A DNA stretch of 64,000 bases, taken from assembly GCF_014205845.1 (NCBI RefSeq), contig NZ_JACHCR010000031.1, forward strand, positions 14,978-78,977, given 5' to 3'. The notes under the pieces were generated by a model. The model did no database searches. It saw only the letters and a program-made list of their open reading frames with translations, and was not told the origin of the DNA. Positions within the stretch are counted from its first letter, which is position 1, and every line of letters starts with the position of its first letter. Source of the stretch: Mucilaginibacter cryoferens (GTDB taxonomy: Bacteria > Bacteroidota > Bacteroidia > Sphingobacteriales > Sphingobacteriaceae). Shown piece by piece: positions 9,723 to 17,957 of this stretch. Position numbers and translations under genes: made by a program.

Positions 9723-10542
9723 GATCTTAAGTTCGCTATGGGGTTATGAACATTTACCGATTCATTTATTTCTCGATCGGGTAAAGGATGCTGGATATGA
9801 TGGTTTCGATACCTGGATACCCGAAAATTACAATGACAAAAAAAAGTTATTTGATTATCTACAGTATTCCGGAATGGCCCTTGTTGTCCATCAATACCGA
9901 ACTCAAGGCAGTACATTCAAGGAGTTCAAAGCCTCTTTTTTAAAAAATCTCTGTGAATGTGCAGAACCTGATCCTATACTTATCAATTCGCATACTGGTC
10001 GTGACTGGTTCACCCTGGAACAACAACTTGAGTTGATCGATATAGCGCTCGATTTCTCGGAAAAAACCGGCATAACTGTCGTGCATGAAACTCATCGCGG
10101 ACGATTGGGTTTTGCCCCGCAGATCGCAAATGAGCTTTTCCAGAGGCGTGAACATTATATGATCACGGCAGACTTTTCCCATTGGACATGTGTAACAGAG
10201 AGCATGCTTGAAAACTATGAACCAGTTGTCGAACAGGCGATTCGGCGCACCAGACATGTCCACGCCCGGATTGGCTATGAAAACGGCCCGCAGGTACCTG
10301 ATCCAAGAGCTCCGGAATGGTCTTATGCGTTGAATATTTTTCTCAATTGGTGGGACAGAATTGTCGCGCTAAACCTACAGCTTGGACATGCTTGTTTGAC
10401 TTTCACTACGGAGTTCGGTCCGCCACCTTACATGCCGACCATTCCATTCAGTAACTCTCCCGTAGCGAACCAGTTTGAAATTAATTGCTATATTAAAAAC
10501 CTGTTAAAAGAAAGATATGCGTTTCTATCGGACCAGTTTTGA
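9712..10542 (+). CDS. sugar phosphate isomerase/epimerase-like TIM barrel
   Basis: This 276-aa cytoplasmic protein is of the AP-endonuclease-2/xylose isomerase-like TIM barrel family. Evidence is the FLDRVKDAGYDGFDTWIPEN start, LINSHTGRDWFT, GITVVHETHRGRLG, ITADFSHW and RHVHARIGYENGPQ. The Glu, Asp, His and Glu residues in these segments match the metal ligands of such barrels. The start is set to GTG at 9712, 11 bp before the AraC stop. An open frame reaches back to 9598 but encodes unrelated residues inside the AraC HTH. Overlap implies translational coupling. Such enzymes isomerise keto/aldo sugars or epimerise acids; the substrate is unknown. Confidence 0.8.
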   Translation: MQIKILSSLWGYEHLPIHLFLDRVKDAGYDGFDTWIPENYNDKKKLFDYLQYSGMALVVHQYRTQGSTFKEFKASFLKNLCECAEPDPILINSHTGRDWFTLEQQLELIDIALDFSEKTGITVVHETHRGRLGFAPQIANELFQRREHYMITADFSHWTCVTESMLENYEPVVEQAIRRTRHVHARIGYENGPQVPDPRAPEWSYALNIFLNWWDRIVALNLQLGHACLTFTTEFGPPPYMPTIPFSNSPVANQFEINCYIKNLLKERYAFLSDQF

Positions 10543-10621
10543 TCACGCCGAGTTTAACTTTTTTATCAAAAAACACCAATAAATGTCGGTTTTAGTAAAG
10601 TGCAGAAAAGCTGCTATTATT

Positions 10622-10629
10622 TAGGTTTG
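10622..10629 (+). promoter_or_regulatory. candidate Bacteroidota -7 box (TAnnTTTG)
   Basis: TAGGTTTG at 10622-10629 matches the Bacteroidota -7 consensus TAnnTTTG and lies 27 bp before the ATG of the PhyH-family gene. A convincing -33 TTG at the usual distance is not visible, so the call is tentative. Confidence 0.35.
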
Positions 10630-10655
10630 CTAAAACTAACCATTATATCGAGCAA

Positions 10656-11480
10656 ATGAATACACATATTAGCAAGGAGCAGATTAACTTTTATCAAACA
10701 AATGGATTTATTGTGATCGATAACTTTCTCACATCAGACGAATTGGAGATTTGGAAAGAAGCGACAACCGAAGCTATCGCAGAACGCAACGGTCAAAAAA
10801 TGCCGGGCAAAGATATTAGCATTGCGGATAGTGACGGCATAAACGAGGATGCCGAATACCATAGTAAGGTATTCGACCAAATGATCAATCTCTGGCAAAC
10901 CAATCAAAAAGTAAAAGACATTATGCTGGATGAAAGAATTGGCCGTATGGCTGCAGCATTGGCTCAGGTTGATGGAATAAGGATCTGGCATGACCAAGCC
11001 TTGTTTAAAAGACCATGGGCCAATCCAACTTCATGGCACCTGGACACGCCCTTCTGGTCATTCACCGACAGAAATGCGCTTTCGATCTGGGTTGCCCTCG
11101 ACGATGCAACGCTTGAAAACGGGTGCCTCTTTTTTATACCTGGATCACATTTGGAAACCGGTTTTGAAAACCCAGGCATCGGCAAAAATATGGACGCAGT
11201 ATTTAATATTTATCCATCGATGCGCCTACGTTCCGCAGTAGCGGCCCCAATGAAAGCAGGAAGTTGTTCGTTTCATAACGGTTTAACGATACACGGTGCT
11301 AATGCCAACATGACGCCTGCATCGCGCCGTGCAATGACCTGCGCCTACATGCCCGACGGTAACATTTATAATGGAACAAAAAACATTCTACCTCAAGAAT
11401 ACTTGAAAAATATTAGGCTGAGCGATGCCTTGGATAACAATGAACAAAACCCATTGATTTATACGCAGAAGATTTTTTAA
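10656..11480 (+). CDS. phytanoyl-CoA dioxygenase (PhyH) family protein
   Basis: This 274-aa protein is an Fe(II)/2-oxoglutarate-dependent oxygenase of the PhyH family. The iron-binding facial triad is visible as His and Asp in SWHLDTPF and a distal His in GLTIHGAN; Arg in ASRRAMTC would bind 2-oxoglutarate. The N-terminus (EQINFYQTNGFIVIDNFLT) and LSIWVALDDATLENGCL are standard for the family. It follows the AraC and TIM-barrel genes on the same strand after 113 bp. The family hydroxylates very diverse small molecules. Its place beside a sugar isomerase suggests a carbohydrate or glycoside-linked substrate, but that is inference. No signal peptide is seen, so it acts in the cytoplasm. Confidence 0.85.
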   Translation: MNTHISKEQINFYQTNGFIVIDNFLTSDELEIWKEATTEAIAERNGQKMPGKDISIADSDGINEDAEYHSKVFDQMINLWQTNQKVKDIMLDERIGRMAAALAQVDGIRIWHDQALFKRPWANPTSWHLDTPFWSFTDRNALSIWVALDDATLENGCLFFIPGSHLETGFENPGIGKNMDAVFNIYPSMRLRSAVAAPMKAGSCSFHNGLTIHGANANMTPASRRAMTCAYMPDGNIYNGTKNILPQEYLKNIRLSDALDNNEQNPLIYTQKIF

Positions 11481-11545
11481 CAATTTGGGCAACCTTAATT
11501 TGCGGATATAATATTAAAAAATGTAATCTGCGCTGGCCTGCAACA

Positions 11546-11714
11546 TGGCCATTCCGGAGCCATTAACCACCTCGCTCCGGAATGGCAAAAATATCATTCC
11601 GAAACACTTTGATCATGCTAATACTCTTACGCAGAATCAATTTAGTGATACATCTTACACAAACACACGAACTTGGGGCACGGAATCAAATAGTCAAGCC
11701 TCCCGGAATATCCA
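11546..11714 (+). mobile_element. miniature element with IS21-like ends, copy 1
   Basis: This 169-bp non-coding element starts TGGCCATTCCGG and ends CCGGAATATCCA. Inside each end lie further TTCCG units about 22-23 bp apart, each followed by a (T)TGACCA-like box, the layout of transposase-binding repeats at IS21 family ends. A second copy, about 90% identical by eye and inverted, lies at 22004-22174. AACA on both sides (11542-11545 and 11715-11718) could be a 4-bp target duplication. No transposase is encoded, so it would depend on an IS21-type IstA in trans. An open frame across it (from 11545) is not a gene. Confidence 0.6.
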
Positions 11715-11749
11715 AACAAGCCCCATGCAGGCCATTGAAAAACGAGTTA

Positions 11750-12457
11750 TTAAAATAAAGACACATCCGTTTTCCTATTTTCAAAATCCACATCTTTCGC
11801 CTTTTTCTTGTTCCCGTAAACAGGCTCCGGCTCATTCAAATAATACGATTTGCTTTTGGTATCCATGAGATAAGCCTGCTGGCTAGCCGTTGGCGTCCAG
11901 GCCAAGGCAAAAACATTGATCTTAGCAAAAGGAAACTTCTTTAAAATGGCGCTGATGATGGCGCAGGATGTTACCCCTGTAGTTACTACATCATCGATGA
12001 TCAGTATCATTCGGCGATTCAGGTCTATACCATTACTATTGACTTCGTAAACATCAGACAGCATTTTTTGACGATCGGTCAATGTAAGCGACTTAACCGG
12101 CTTCGTAGTTTTCCTTTTATAGACTATTCGGGGCAGATATTCACAGCCAAAAGTTGCAGCAAGGCTGTTACCCAGACGATCCAAAGATCTCTCTCCTGAA
12201 GTATCCGCGACGAGTTCGTTACTGCTTAAGGCGCGGATAATTAGCAGGTCTCTGCTCATCTGGCGGGGTAACAGACTAATAATACTTTGAGAGATAAACC
12301 TCCTGATGGTATTTTCCTTATTGTTCTTAAATTCCAATACTTGTTTCCGGTCGTCGTCCCAGTATGATTGGGTGGAAAAGTAATAACAAAGGTGGTAAAG
12401 CTGAAAATATAATTGCCAATTGTATCGTAGCTTACGTTGCATGATTTCCATAATCAT
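11750..12457 (-). CDS. ComF-like phosphoribosyltransferase domain protein
   Basis: This is a 235-aa cytoplasmic protein. Residues about 148-165 (RRMILIIDDVVTTGVTS) form the PRPP-binding motif of type I phosphoribosyltransferases, and ALSSNELVADTSGERSLDRLG resembles the segment before it in ComF-type proteins. Other ComF features, such as an N-terminal zinc finger, are absent. ComF proteins are linked to DNA uptake in some bacteria, but this is a divergent relative and its reaction is unknown. It lies 36 bp inside the left miniature element and reads towards it, downstream of the rteC-like gene on the same strand. Confidence 0.7.
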   Translation of the reverse strand: MIMEIMQRKLRYNWQLYFQLYHLCYYFSTQSYWDDDRKQVLEFKNNKENTIRRFISQSIISLLPRQMSRDLLIIRALSSNELVADTSGERSLDRLGNSLAATFGCEYLPRIVYKRKTTKPVKSLTLTDRQKMLSDVYEVNSNGIDLNRRMILIIDDVVTTGVTSCAIISAILKKFPFAKINVFALAWTPTASQQAYLMDTKSKSYYLNEPEPVYGNKKKAKDVDFENRKTDVSLF

Positions 12458-12526
12458 TTATTTTTATTTTAACGATATCAGGTAATACCTGTGCCTATTC
12501 TTAAAAGTATTTATCATCGATAGATC

Positions 12527-13384
12527 CTAATTATTAAATGAATCGTGAATTTTTTGAATAATAACATCCCGCATATGGTCTATAAATTTGGTGATAGAAA
12601 GCCGTTTACGCCTGGATATGTCGATAAAATGGCGATGAGGACGGCCTATTTTCACACCCAGGCTTCCCTCGAACCACCTGACGATCTGTGCCAGGCTGGC
12701 GGTGCCATTATTTAACTGACCGGTATGATAAATACCATAGATCAATTCGACCAGGTTAATGATTTCACCTGTCCAGCGAAGTTCCCCGACACTATCTTTT
12801 ACATACTGGCCTGAAACATTGGAATCGGTTAATGATATAATTTTTTTCAATATATATACCTGAAACTTTTCTTCAGCGATAAACCTGGCGAAGGCATAAT
12901 CGGCCGGGGTTGAAAAGCCGGGGTCATTATAGGAAATCCCCGTTAACACCGAACTTTGAGAACCTACGATCTTTGTAAAATATATATAATCTAATTCGGT
13001 CATACCATCCCTATAATACTCATATAAAAAGCGATGCCGGCCCGCAAATCGGGAAGATACTTCGAGTTCTTTCTCGTAATAGCACCTGATAGTATCCAAT
13101 TGTGCCACCGGCTTATGGAGTTCAAGGTTTAATTGTTCGTCGAAAAAGATAACCAGGGCATAAAATTCAGGTTTGGCGTACTTAAAGAACTGTATCTCCT
13201 CCTCTTTATCAACGAAATCATAATGGAGAAAAGTTCCCCGAAAATCGTTTACCGCCACCCCGGCGACTTCCGACAGGCGTTTGATCTGCTCCTGAATTTT
13301 CAAGCCGGAATTTCGTATATCGAAAAAATCTTCTTCTAATTTGTCGTAAGACTTTCTAACGTATTCACTGATTGTCACATCCAT
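12527..13384 (-). CDS. rteC: RteC domain protein (mobile-element regulator family)
   Basis: This 285-aa protein resembles RteC, the regulator that induces excision genes in CTnDOT-type conjugative elements. The matching segments are RFLYEYYRDGMTELDYIYF, DYAFARFIAEEKFQVYIL, LRWTGEIINLVELIYGIYH, the wHTH-like LAQIVRWFEGSLGV and the C-terminal RKRLSITKFIDHM. The ATG at 13384 is preferred; an open frame extends 16 codons upstream with lysine-rich, signal-like residues that do not fit the family. No other conjugation or excision gene is seen nearby, so it may be a stranded regulator of a lost element. Family call fairly firm; role inferred. Confidence 0.78.
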   Translation of the reverse strand: MDVTISEYVRKSYDKLEEDFFDIRNSGLKIQEQIKRLSEVAGVAVNDFRGTFLHYDFVDKEEEIQFFKYAKPEFYALVIFFDEQLNLELHKPVAQLDTIRCYYEKELEVSSRFAGRHRFLYEYYRDGMTELDYIYFTKIVGSQSSVLTGISYNDPGFSTPADYAFARFIAEEKFQVYILKKIISLTDSNVSGQYVKDSVGELRWTGEIINLVELIYGIYHTGQLNNGTASLAQIVRWFEGSLGVKIGRPHRHFIDISRRKRLSITKFIDHMRDVIIQKIHDSFNN

Positions 13385-13582
13385 AAACGTTTTTATTTTT
13401 GTTATCAGGAATAATATTTTTCTGAATTTCAAGCAATTAGTATAAATATTTATTAAATATTAATCTTTTTTCATCTATCAGAAAACCATTATTCCTACTT
13501 ATTGTTTAACTATTAATTATTATCTGTTAATTCAAAGCTAATACCTGTAAAGTCCGCGCGGTTTGATTTCAATCAAAATCGT

Positions 13583-14182
13583 ATGGAAACTTTAAATGAG
13601 CTTTCGGACCTGGAAATGCTGTTCCAGATACTGACCTTTATCGCACCGCTCTCTGGCGCCCTGCGCAAGCGTTTTGAGGATTTTATTATTACCAAAACAT
13701 ACCCAAAAAAGCAGAAGCTTTTGCGCGAAGGCGAGATTTCACGGCAGATTTTTTTCATCCGTAAAGGATCAGCCAGGGCATTTTACCTGGACAGTGACGG
13801 GCGTGAACATACCACCTGGTTCATGGCCCCGAACGACCTGATGATTTCGGTTTACAGCTTTTATACGCAGCAGCCCGCAGCGGAAAACATCGAATTATTA
13901 GAAGATTCCATACTCTTGTCCATGACCTGGGACCAGTTACAAACCATATATGCTGAGTTCCCCGAATACAATTACCATGGCCGGCTGGTCACTGAAAAGT
14001 ACTATATTCTATCCGAAGAACGGGCTATCCTGTTACGGACTAAAAAACCGGCCGAGCGGTACCGGATGTTATTGCTGCAACACCCGAAAATCACCCAGCA
14101 AGCCTCCCTTGGCCAGATCGCTTCCTTTCTCGGAATAACCCAGGAAACCCTCAGCAGGATACGGTCCGGCAAAAGAATTTGA
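13583..14182 (+). CDS. Crp/Fnr family transcriptional regulator
   Basis: This 199-aa protein has a cyclic-nucleotide-binding beta-barrel (KKQKLLREGEISRQIFFIRK to about residue 95) and a C-terminal helix-turn-helix (ASLGQIASFLGITQETLSRI). The usual cAMP phosphate cassette with a conserved Arg is not evident, so the ligand is uncertain, as in many Bacteroidota Crp homologues. It is divergent from the rteC-like gene across 198 bp of AT-rich DNA and lies directly upstream of the lipoprotein gene, which starts 56 bp after its stop. It may regulate that pair. Confidence 0.88.
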   Translation: METLNELSDLEMLFQILTFIAPLSGALRKRFEDFIITKTYPKKQKLLREGEISRQIFFIRKGSARAFYLDSDGREHTTWFMAPNDLMISVYSFYTQQPAAENIELLEDSILLSMTWDQLQTIYAEFPEYNYHGRLVTEKYYILSEERAILLRTKKPAERYRMLLLQHPKITQQASLGQIASFLGITQETLSRIRSGKRI

Positions 14183-14238
14183 TCCAAATCAAAAATCACC
14201 ACATCCGAAAACCTCATTTTAACTTCACTCATGAGTCT

Positions 14239-15564
14239 ATGAAAAGAAAAAACATCATCATAACGATAGTATTTCTGTCGCTGATCGCCTGCAGGAAAGA
14301 AAAGGAGTCCGGCGAATCCCAAACCACGCCGGCATCCGGGCTTACCCTCGACCAGGTCAAAAACTGGTACCAAACTGACAGCAGCATTACTATAGACTGG
14401 CAGCAGGCCGAACACCATCAAACCAAAAATACGGCATACTGGCTCGTCGGTGTCAACGGCAGGCCCGGGTTCGGAAAATTGAAACTGGGTTATCGCAGGC
14501 TCGTTTTTTACAAAAACAATCACAATCAGATCACCGAACAGATCCTGGAGATCATCCCGGACGCCCTGTACCTGCAACGGGTAAAGACCGTGTCGGCAAC
14601 AGACTTTACCGGCCGGATATTCATTTTTGACCGCAAACACCTGTTCCTCGGTGGCCTCAGTTATAGGAACGGGCAACAAGCCGGCAGCATTAAACCGGCT
14701 TCACAGGACACTTCCCGGTTACAGGTCAACAACGCCGAGTTGGATTGCAGCTGGTTCGATAGTAACTATGTGGACAGCGACGGAAACGCGGTCATTTATT
14801 CAGAAAGTGTCTGTGACCCAATTTACTTGTCCGGTGGCAGTGACGGCTTCGGCGATGGTTCTACCGCAGGCTACAGCCCGGTTAGTTCCGGCGACGCGGC
14901 GCCTGTCGGTCATGGAGGTACAGGCGGAAGCTCCGGAAATTCCGCCCCGCCTCCGGCGGTTTCCAACCTGCCGGGTGAAAGCGGTCCCGGCATCAGCTCG
15001 AAGGATTTCATGAAGTGTTTCGGCAACATCCCCGACCAGGGAGCCACCATGAAGATCACTGTTTACGTTCAGGAACCCTGGCCCGGCACCACCTTCAACA
15101 TCGGACCCAACAGTGTCGGGCATACGGCTATCGGCCTTACCAAAATCAACGGCAGCCAGACCGTCACCCAGGTCGTCGGATTTTATCCCGACGCAACAGG
15201 TCTCGATAAAATGCACGCACCATCCAAAGTGGTCAATAACGGAGGCGACCTGGAATACAACGTCAGCATTACCTACACCGTAAGCGCGGATAACTTCCAG
15301 AAGATCAGAAATTATATCGCCGATCCGCCCGCAACCTATGACCTCACCAGTTTCAATTGCACCAGTTTTGTATACCAGGCCTGTCAATCAGGAAACATCA
15401 CTTTACCGGATCCCTACAGCACTTTCGGACCGGCCAGCCCACCGGGAGGACCTGCCGTAATGGCACCCGCCGGAATAGGCGACAGTATTTCAAACATGAA
15501 AGGACAATCAAACGTAAATACCAATGGGGGTATTACACCCAATAGCAAGGGCGCATGCCAATAA
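14239..15564 (+). CDS. lipoprotein with possible permuted papain-like C-terminal domain
   Basis: This 441-aa lipoprotein starts at the ATG giving MKRKNIIITIVF and lipobox LIAC (Cys18); a TTG 20 codons earlier is rejected. Residues 30-190 form an uncharacterised domain (LVGVNGRPGFGKLKLGYRR, IFIFDRKHLFLGGL). A low-complexity Gly/Ser/Pro linker spans about 197-255. The C-terminal part has His295 in SVGHTAIGL and Cys374 in SFNCTSFVYQAC. This His-before-Cys order is that of circularly permuted NlpC/P60-like (papain-fold) hydrolases, suggesting peptidase, amidase or acyl-transfer activity at the cell surface. Codon use looks more GC-rich than the PUL genes. A small membrane protein follows after 11 bp. 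The activity is an inference from two motifs. Confidence 0.6.
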   Translation: MKRKNIIITIVFLSLIACRKEKESGESQTTPASGLTLDQVKNWYQTDSSITIDWQQAEHHQTKNTAYWLVGVNGRPGFGKLKLGYRRLVFYKNNHNQITEQILEIIPDALYLQRVKTVSATDFTGRIFIFDRKHLFLGGLSYRNGQQAGSIKPASQDTSRLQVNNAELDCSWFDSNYVDSDGNAVIYSESVCDPIYLSGGSDGFGDGSTAGYSPVSSGDAAPVGHGGTGGSSGNSAPPPAVSNLPGESGPGISSKDFMKCFGNIPDQGATMKITVYVQEPWPGTTFNIGPNSVGHTAIGLTKINGSQTVTQVVGFYPDATGLDKMHAPSKVVNNGGDLEYNVSITYTVSADNFQKIRNYIADPPATYDLTSFNCTSFVYQACQSGNITLPDPYSTFGPASPPGGPAVMAPAGIGDSISNMKGQSNVNTNGGITPNSKGACQ

Positions 15565-15575
15565 AAAGACTAATC

Positions 15576-15902
15576 ATGAAAAAGTACATCATAATTATAT
15601 TTACACTGGTAGTTATCAGTAACCTGCCTTTTTTTAACTTTTTTTTACAGGAATCATATACCTATACCAATGAGGATAACACGTTTTCCTATATAGAAGA
15701 ACCTGGAAAAGGAACATCATTTTGGGGATGTCAACGGCAATTTGGACGATTTCTTTGCCTGCATCCGGAAAAAGAAATAGGCGACAACTTAATTTACCGC
15801 ACCTTCACTATCAAGCCCTGGCGGTTCTGGCTGTGGCGGGAAATGATCTTTCACAATGAGCGCTTTATGTTGCCTTATAAAGAACCAACTATCCGAAAAT
15901 AA
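15576..15902 (+). CDS. small membrane-anchored protein of unknown function
   Basis: This 108-aa protein begins MKKYIIIIFTLVVIS, a single N-terminal membrane segment or uncleaved signal, followed by a short soluble domain rich in aromatic residues (PWRFWLWREMIFHNERFM). The ATG at 15576 is chosen over one seven codons upstream that overlaps the previous gene. It sits 11 bp behind the lipoprotein gene and was probably translated from the same mRNA. I do not recognise the family. A partner or immunity-like role for the lipoprotein is possible but rests only on position and size. Confidence 0.5.
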   Translation: MKKYIIIIFTLVVISNLPFFNFFLQESYTYTNEDNTFSYIEEPGKGTSFWGCQRQFGRFLCLHPEKEIGDNLIYRTFTIKPWRFWLWREMIFHNERFMLPYKEPTIRK

Positions 15903-16015
15903 AAAAGCTAATTCCCGATTTTCGTTCCTTATCGGTAGCAAAATCAAGGAGTTCTGGGTATTATAGCGGACAATGAAGAGGTCGAACAATATTGCGGGTC
16001 GATGGTTAACTGGGA

Positions 16016-16879
16016 ATGGAAAAAGAAATTTTAGTAGCGGGGAGTACCGGTGATATGGGTGGCCGGATTATCAAGGCGTTGCTGAAGAACGAAGCGAGTA
16101 TTCGTGCGCTTGTTCGTTCCGGCGCTAACCCGGTAGTAGTGGATATGCTACGGAGTTCCGGTGTCAACATCGTGGAAGCCGACCTTACTGACCGAAAGGC
16201 GTTGATCGCCGCATGTAACGGGGTGAGCTGCGTAGTTTCGGCGCTGGCGGGATTGCGGGAGGTAATTGTTGATACCCAAAGTTTATTAATGGAAGCGGCG
16301 ATCGCTGCAGGCGTACCGCGTTTTATCCCGTCTGATTATTCTACTGACTTTACCCAATTGCCGGAAGGCGAGAACCGAAATTTCGATCTCCGTAAGGAAT
16401 TCATGCAGAATATCGACGGAAGCAACATCAAAGCGACATCTATTTTCAACGGCGCCTTTGCCGAACTGCTGAACTACAATATCCCATTCCTTGATCATAA
16501 AAACAAAACTGTCGGCTATTGGGAAAAGCCGGACTGGAAAGTTGACTTTACCAGCATGAATGATGTGGCCGCATTTACAGCAATGGCGGCGATGGACGAT
16601 AATGCGCCGAGGTATTTGCGTATCGCCAGTTTCCAGGTGAGCGCGCAGGAAATGGCTGCGGCCAGTGGCTATGAATTGAAAAACAGAGGCACACTGGCAG
16701 AACTTGACACCTATAACAATAGTGAGCGGGCAGCACATCCGGAGGGGGAAAATGAGTTGTATGCGAAGTGGCAGCAAAGCCAGTATATGCACTCCATGTT
16801 CAGTGCACGCAATACTGTTTTAGACAATGAACACTATTCCGGCCTGGTGTGGAGCACATTACAGGAATACCTGCGATAA
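16016..16879 (+). CDS. NmrA-like NAD(P)-binding reductase
   Basis: This 287-aa cytoplasmic protein has an N-terminal Rossmann motif (ILVAGSTGDMGGRI) and an overall NmrA/isoflavone-reductase-like sequence: NIVEADLTDRKALIAAC, GVPRFIPSDYSTDF, FNGAFAELLNY and VDFTSMNDVAAFTAMAA. Such atypical short-chain dehydrogenases reduce small carbonyl or phenolic compounds or sense NADP redox state. The Lys near the active site of true isoflavone reductases is not obvious, so the activity is uncertain. It is on the same strand as the Ku group, whose first small gene starts 38 bp downstream. Confidence 0.85.
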   Translation: MEKEILVAGSTGDMGGRIIKALLKNEASIRALVRSGANPVVVDMLRSSGVNIVEADLTDRKALIAACNGVSCVVSALAGLREVIVDTQSLLMEAAIAAGVPRFIPSDYSTDFTQLPEGENRNFDLRKEFMQNIDGSNIKATSIFNGAFAELLNYNIPFLDHKNKTVGYWEKPDWKVDFTSMNDVAAFTAMAAMDDNAPRYLRIASFQVSAQEMAAASGYELKNRGTLAELDTYNNSERAAHPEGENELYAKWQQSQYMHSMFSARNTVLDNEHYSGLVWSTLQEYLR

Positions 16880-16917
16880 GCCGTAAAAATTGGTATCGAA
16901 TTTGTTTAAATCATCCT

Positions 16918-17190
16918 ATGGAAAATTATCCCATTACCATCAGTTTAGATAAAGCAGTACATCATTTCGAGGTGGGCGAATATCCCCATCATGAAGATGA
17001 CCGTTGTAAGTATAAAGTATTTGAAGGCGGCGTTTACGTGGCCAGCTTTGAGCCGGATGCCCAGGAGTTTCTGCACGTTTGCCAGAATCCCGGTGGCGTA
17101 GATGAAGAGGTGCTGCATTTACTGGCCGACCAAATTGAAACGCATCATCCGCAGGGTATGAATGACAACATTAGAAAACTAAAATTATGA
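16918..17190 (+). CDS. small conserved protein upstream of ku
   Basis: This 90-aa soluble protein begins MENYPITISLDKAVHHFEV. An open frame from 16849 overlaps the reductase gene and is not preferred. It is acidic and His-rich (HHFEVGEYPHHEDD, ETHHPQG). The stop overlaps the ku start in ATGA (17187-17190), so the two are translationally coupled. No known domain is recognised. Coupling suggests a function with Ku, but none can be assigned. Confidence 0.6.
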   Translation: MENYPITISLDKAVHHFEVGEYPHHEDDRCKYKVFEGGVYVASFEPDAQEFLHVCQNPGGVDEEVLHLLADQIETHHPQGMNDNIRKLKL

Positions 17191-17957
17191 GATCGATTTG
17201 GAATGGTTCGATAGGATTTGGCCTCGTTAGCATTCCTATCAAATTGTATTCTGCGGTTCAAACGTCATCATTGGATTTGGATATGCTGGATAGCCGCGAC
17301 CACGCGCACATTAAGTTCCAGCGGGTGAACGAGAACACGAAGAAGGAAGTACCCTATGATAAGATCGTTAAAGGTTATAAATACAATGATGATTATGTAA
17401 TCGTGGAGGATGCCGATTTTGAAGCGGCGGCACCAGAAAAAAGCAAGGTGATCGAGATCGAGAATTTTGTGGACATCACGTCAGTGAACCCGATGTTTTA
17501 TGAAACGTCGTATTACACGGAGCCGGAAACAAAAAACAATAAGGCCTATGCGTTGCTTTTGGCGGCTTTGAAAAAATCGGGTAAGGCAGGATTAGCAAGG
17601 TTTGTGCTCCGCAGTACGGAGAGCATGTGTATTGTCCACCCGGTGGATAAGGCTATTGTAGTCACACGTATTCGTTTTGTACAGCAGATCCGCGACCAGG
17701 ATGAATTAAAACTGGATGATAAGGTAGAAGTAAGCAAAAAAGAACTGGACATGGGCCTTGCCCTGATCAATCAATATGCGGAAGAACTGGACCTGTCGAA
17801 GTATAAAGATGAATATCATACCGAACTATTAAAACTGATCGAAGCTAAAGCAAAGGGCAACCGTCCGACAATTAAGAAACTGAAGCCTAAAGCGGCTAAA
17901 GGAGATGAGCTGTACGACCAGCTGATGAACAGTTTACAAGTTAAAAAAGGTGCGTGA
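17187..17957 (+). CDS. ku: Ku, non-homologous DNA end-joining protein
   Basis: This 256-aa protein is a bacterial Ku that forms a ring-shaped homodimer on double-strand breaks and recruits LigD. The N-terminus (RSIWNGSIGFGLVSIPIKLY) is the hallmark of the family. The core beta-barrel follows with VPYDKIVKGYKYNDDYVIVE, FVDITSVNPMFYETSYY and GLARFVLRSTESMCIVHP. A short Lys-rich C-terminal tail (RPTIKKLKPKAAKGDELYDQLMN) matches the LigD-contacting region. It is coupled to the gene before it (ATGA), and the broken gene after it overlaps its stop (TGATG). LigD is encoded convergently 0.9 kb away. Confidence 0.96.
   Translation: MRSIWNGSIGFGLVSIPIKLYSAVQTSSLDLDMLDSRDHAHIKFQRVNENTKKEVPYDKIVKGYKYNDDYVIVEDADFEAAAPEKSKVIEIENFVDITSVNPMFYETSYYTEPETKNNKAYALLLAALKKSGKAGLARFVLRSTESMCIVHPVDKAIVVTRIRFVQQIRDQDELKLDDKVEVSKKELDMGLALINQYAEELDLSKYKDEYHTELLKLIEAKAKGNRPTIKKLKPKAAKGDELYDQLMNSLQVKKGA

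Noticed and set aside
11545..11868. Plus-strand 107-aa frame and the matching minus-strand frame at 21954-22175
   Set aside because: The similar peptides arise because both cover the miniature repeat; after it the frames diverge and neither has protein-like features.
14800..15387. 195-aa minus-strand frame inside the lipoprotein gene
   Set aside because: It is a mirror frame of GC-rich coding DNA without motifs, start context or neighbours; the plus-strand gene has a clear lipobox and domains.
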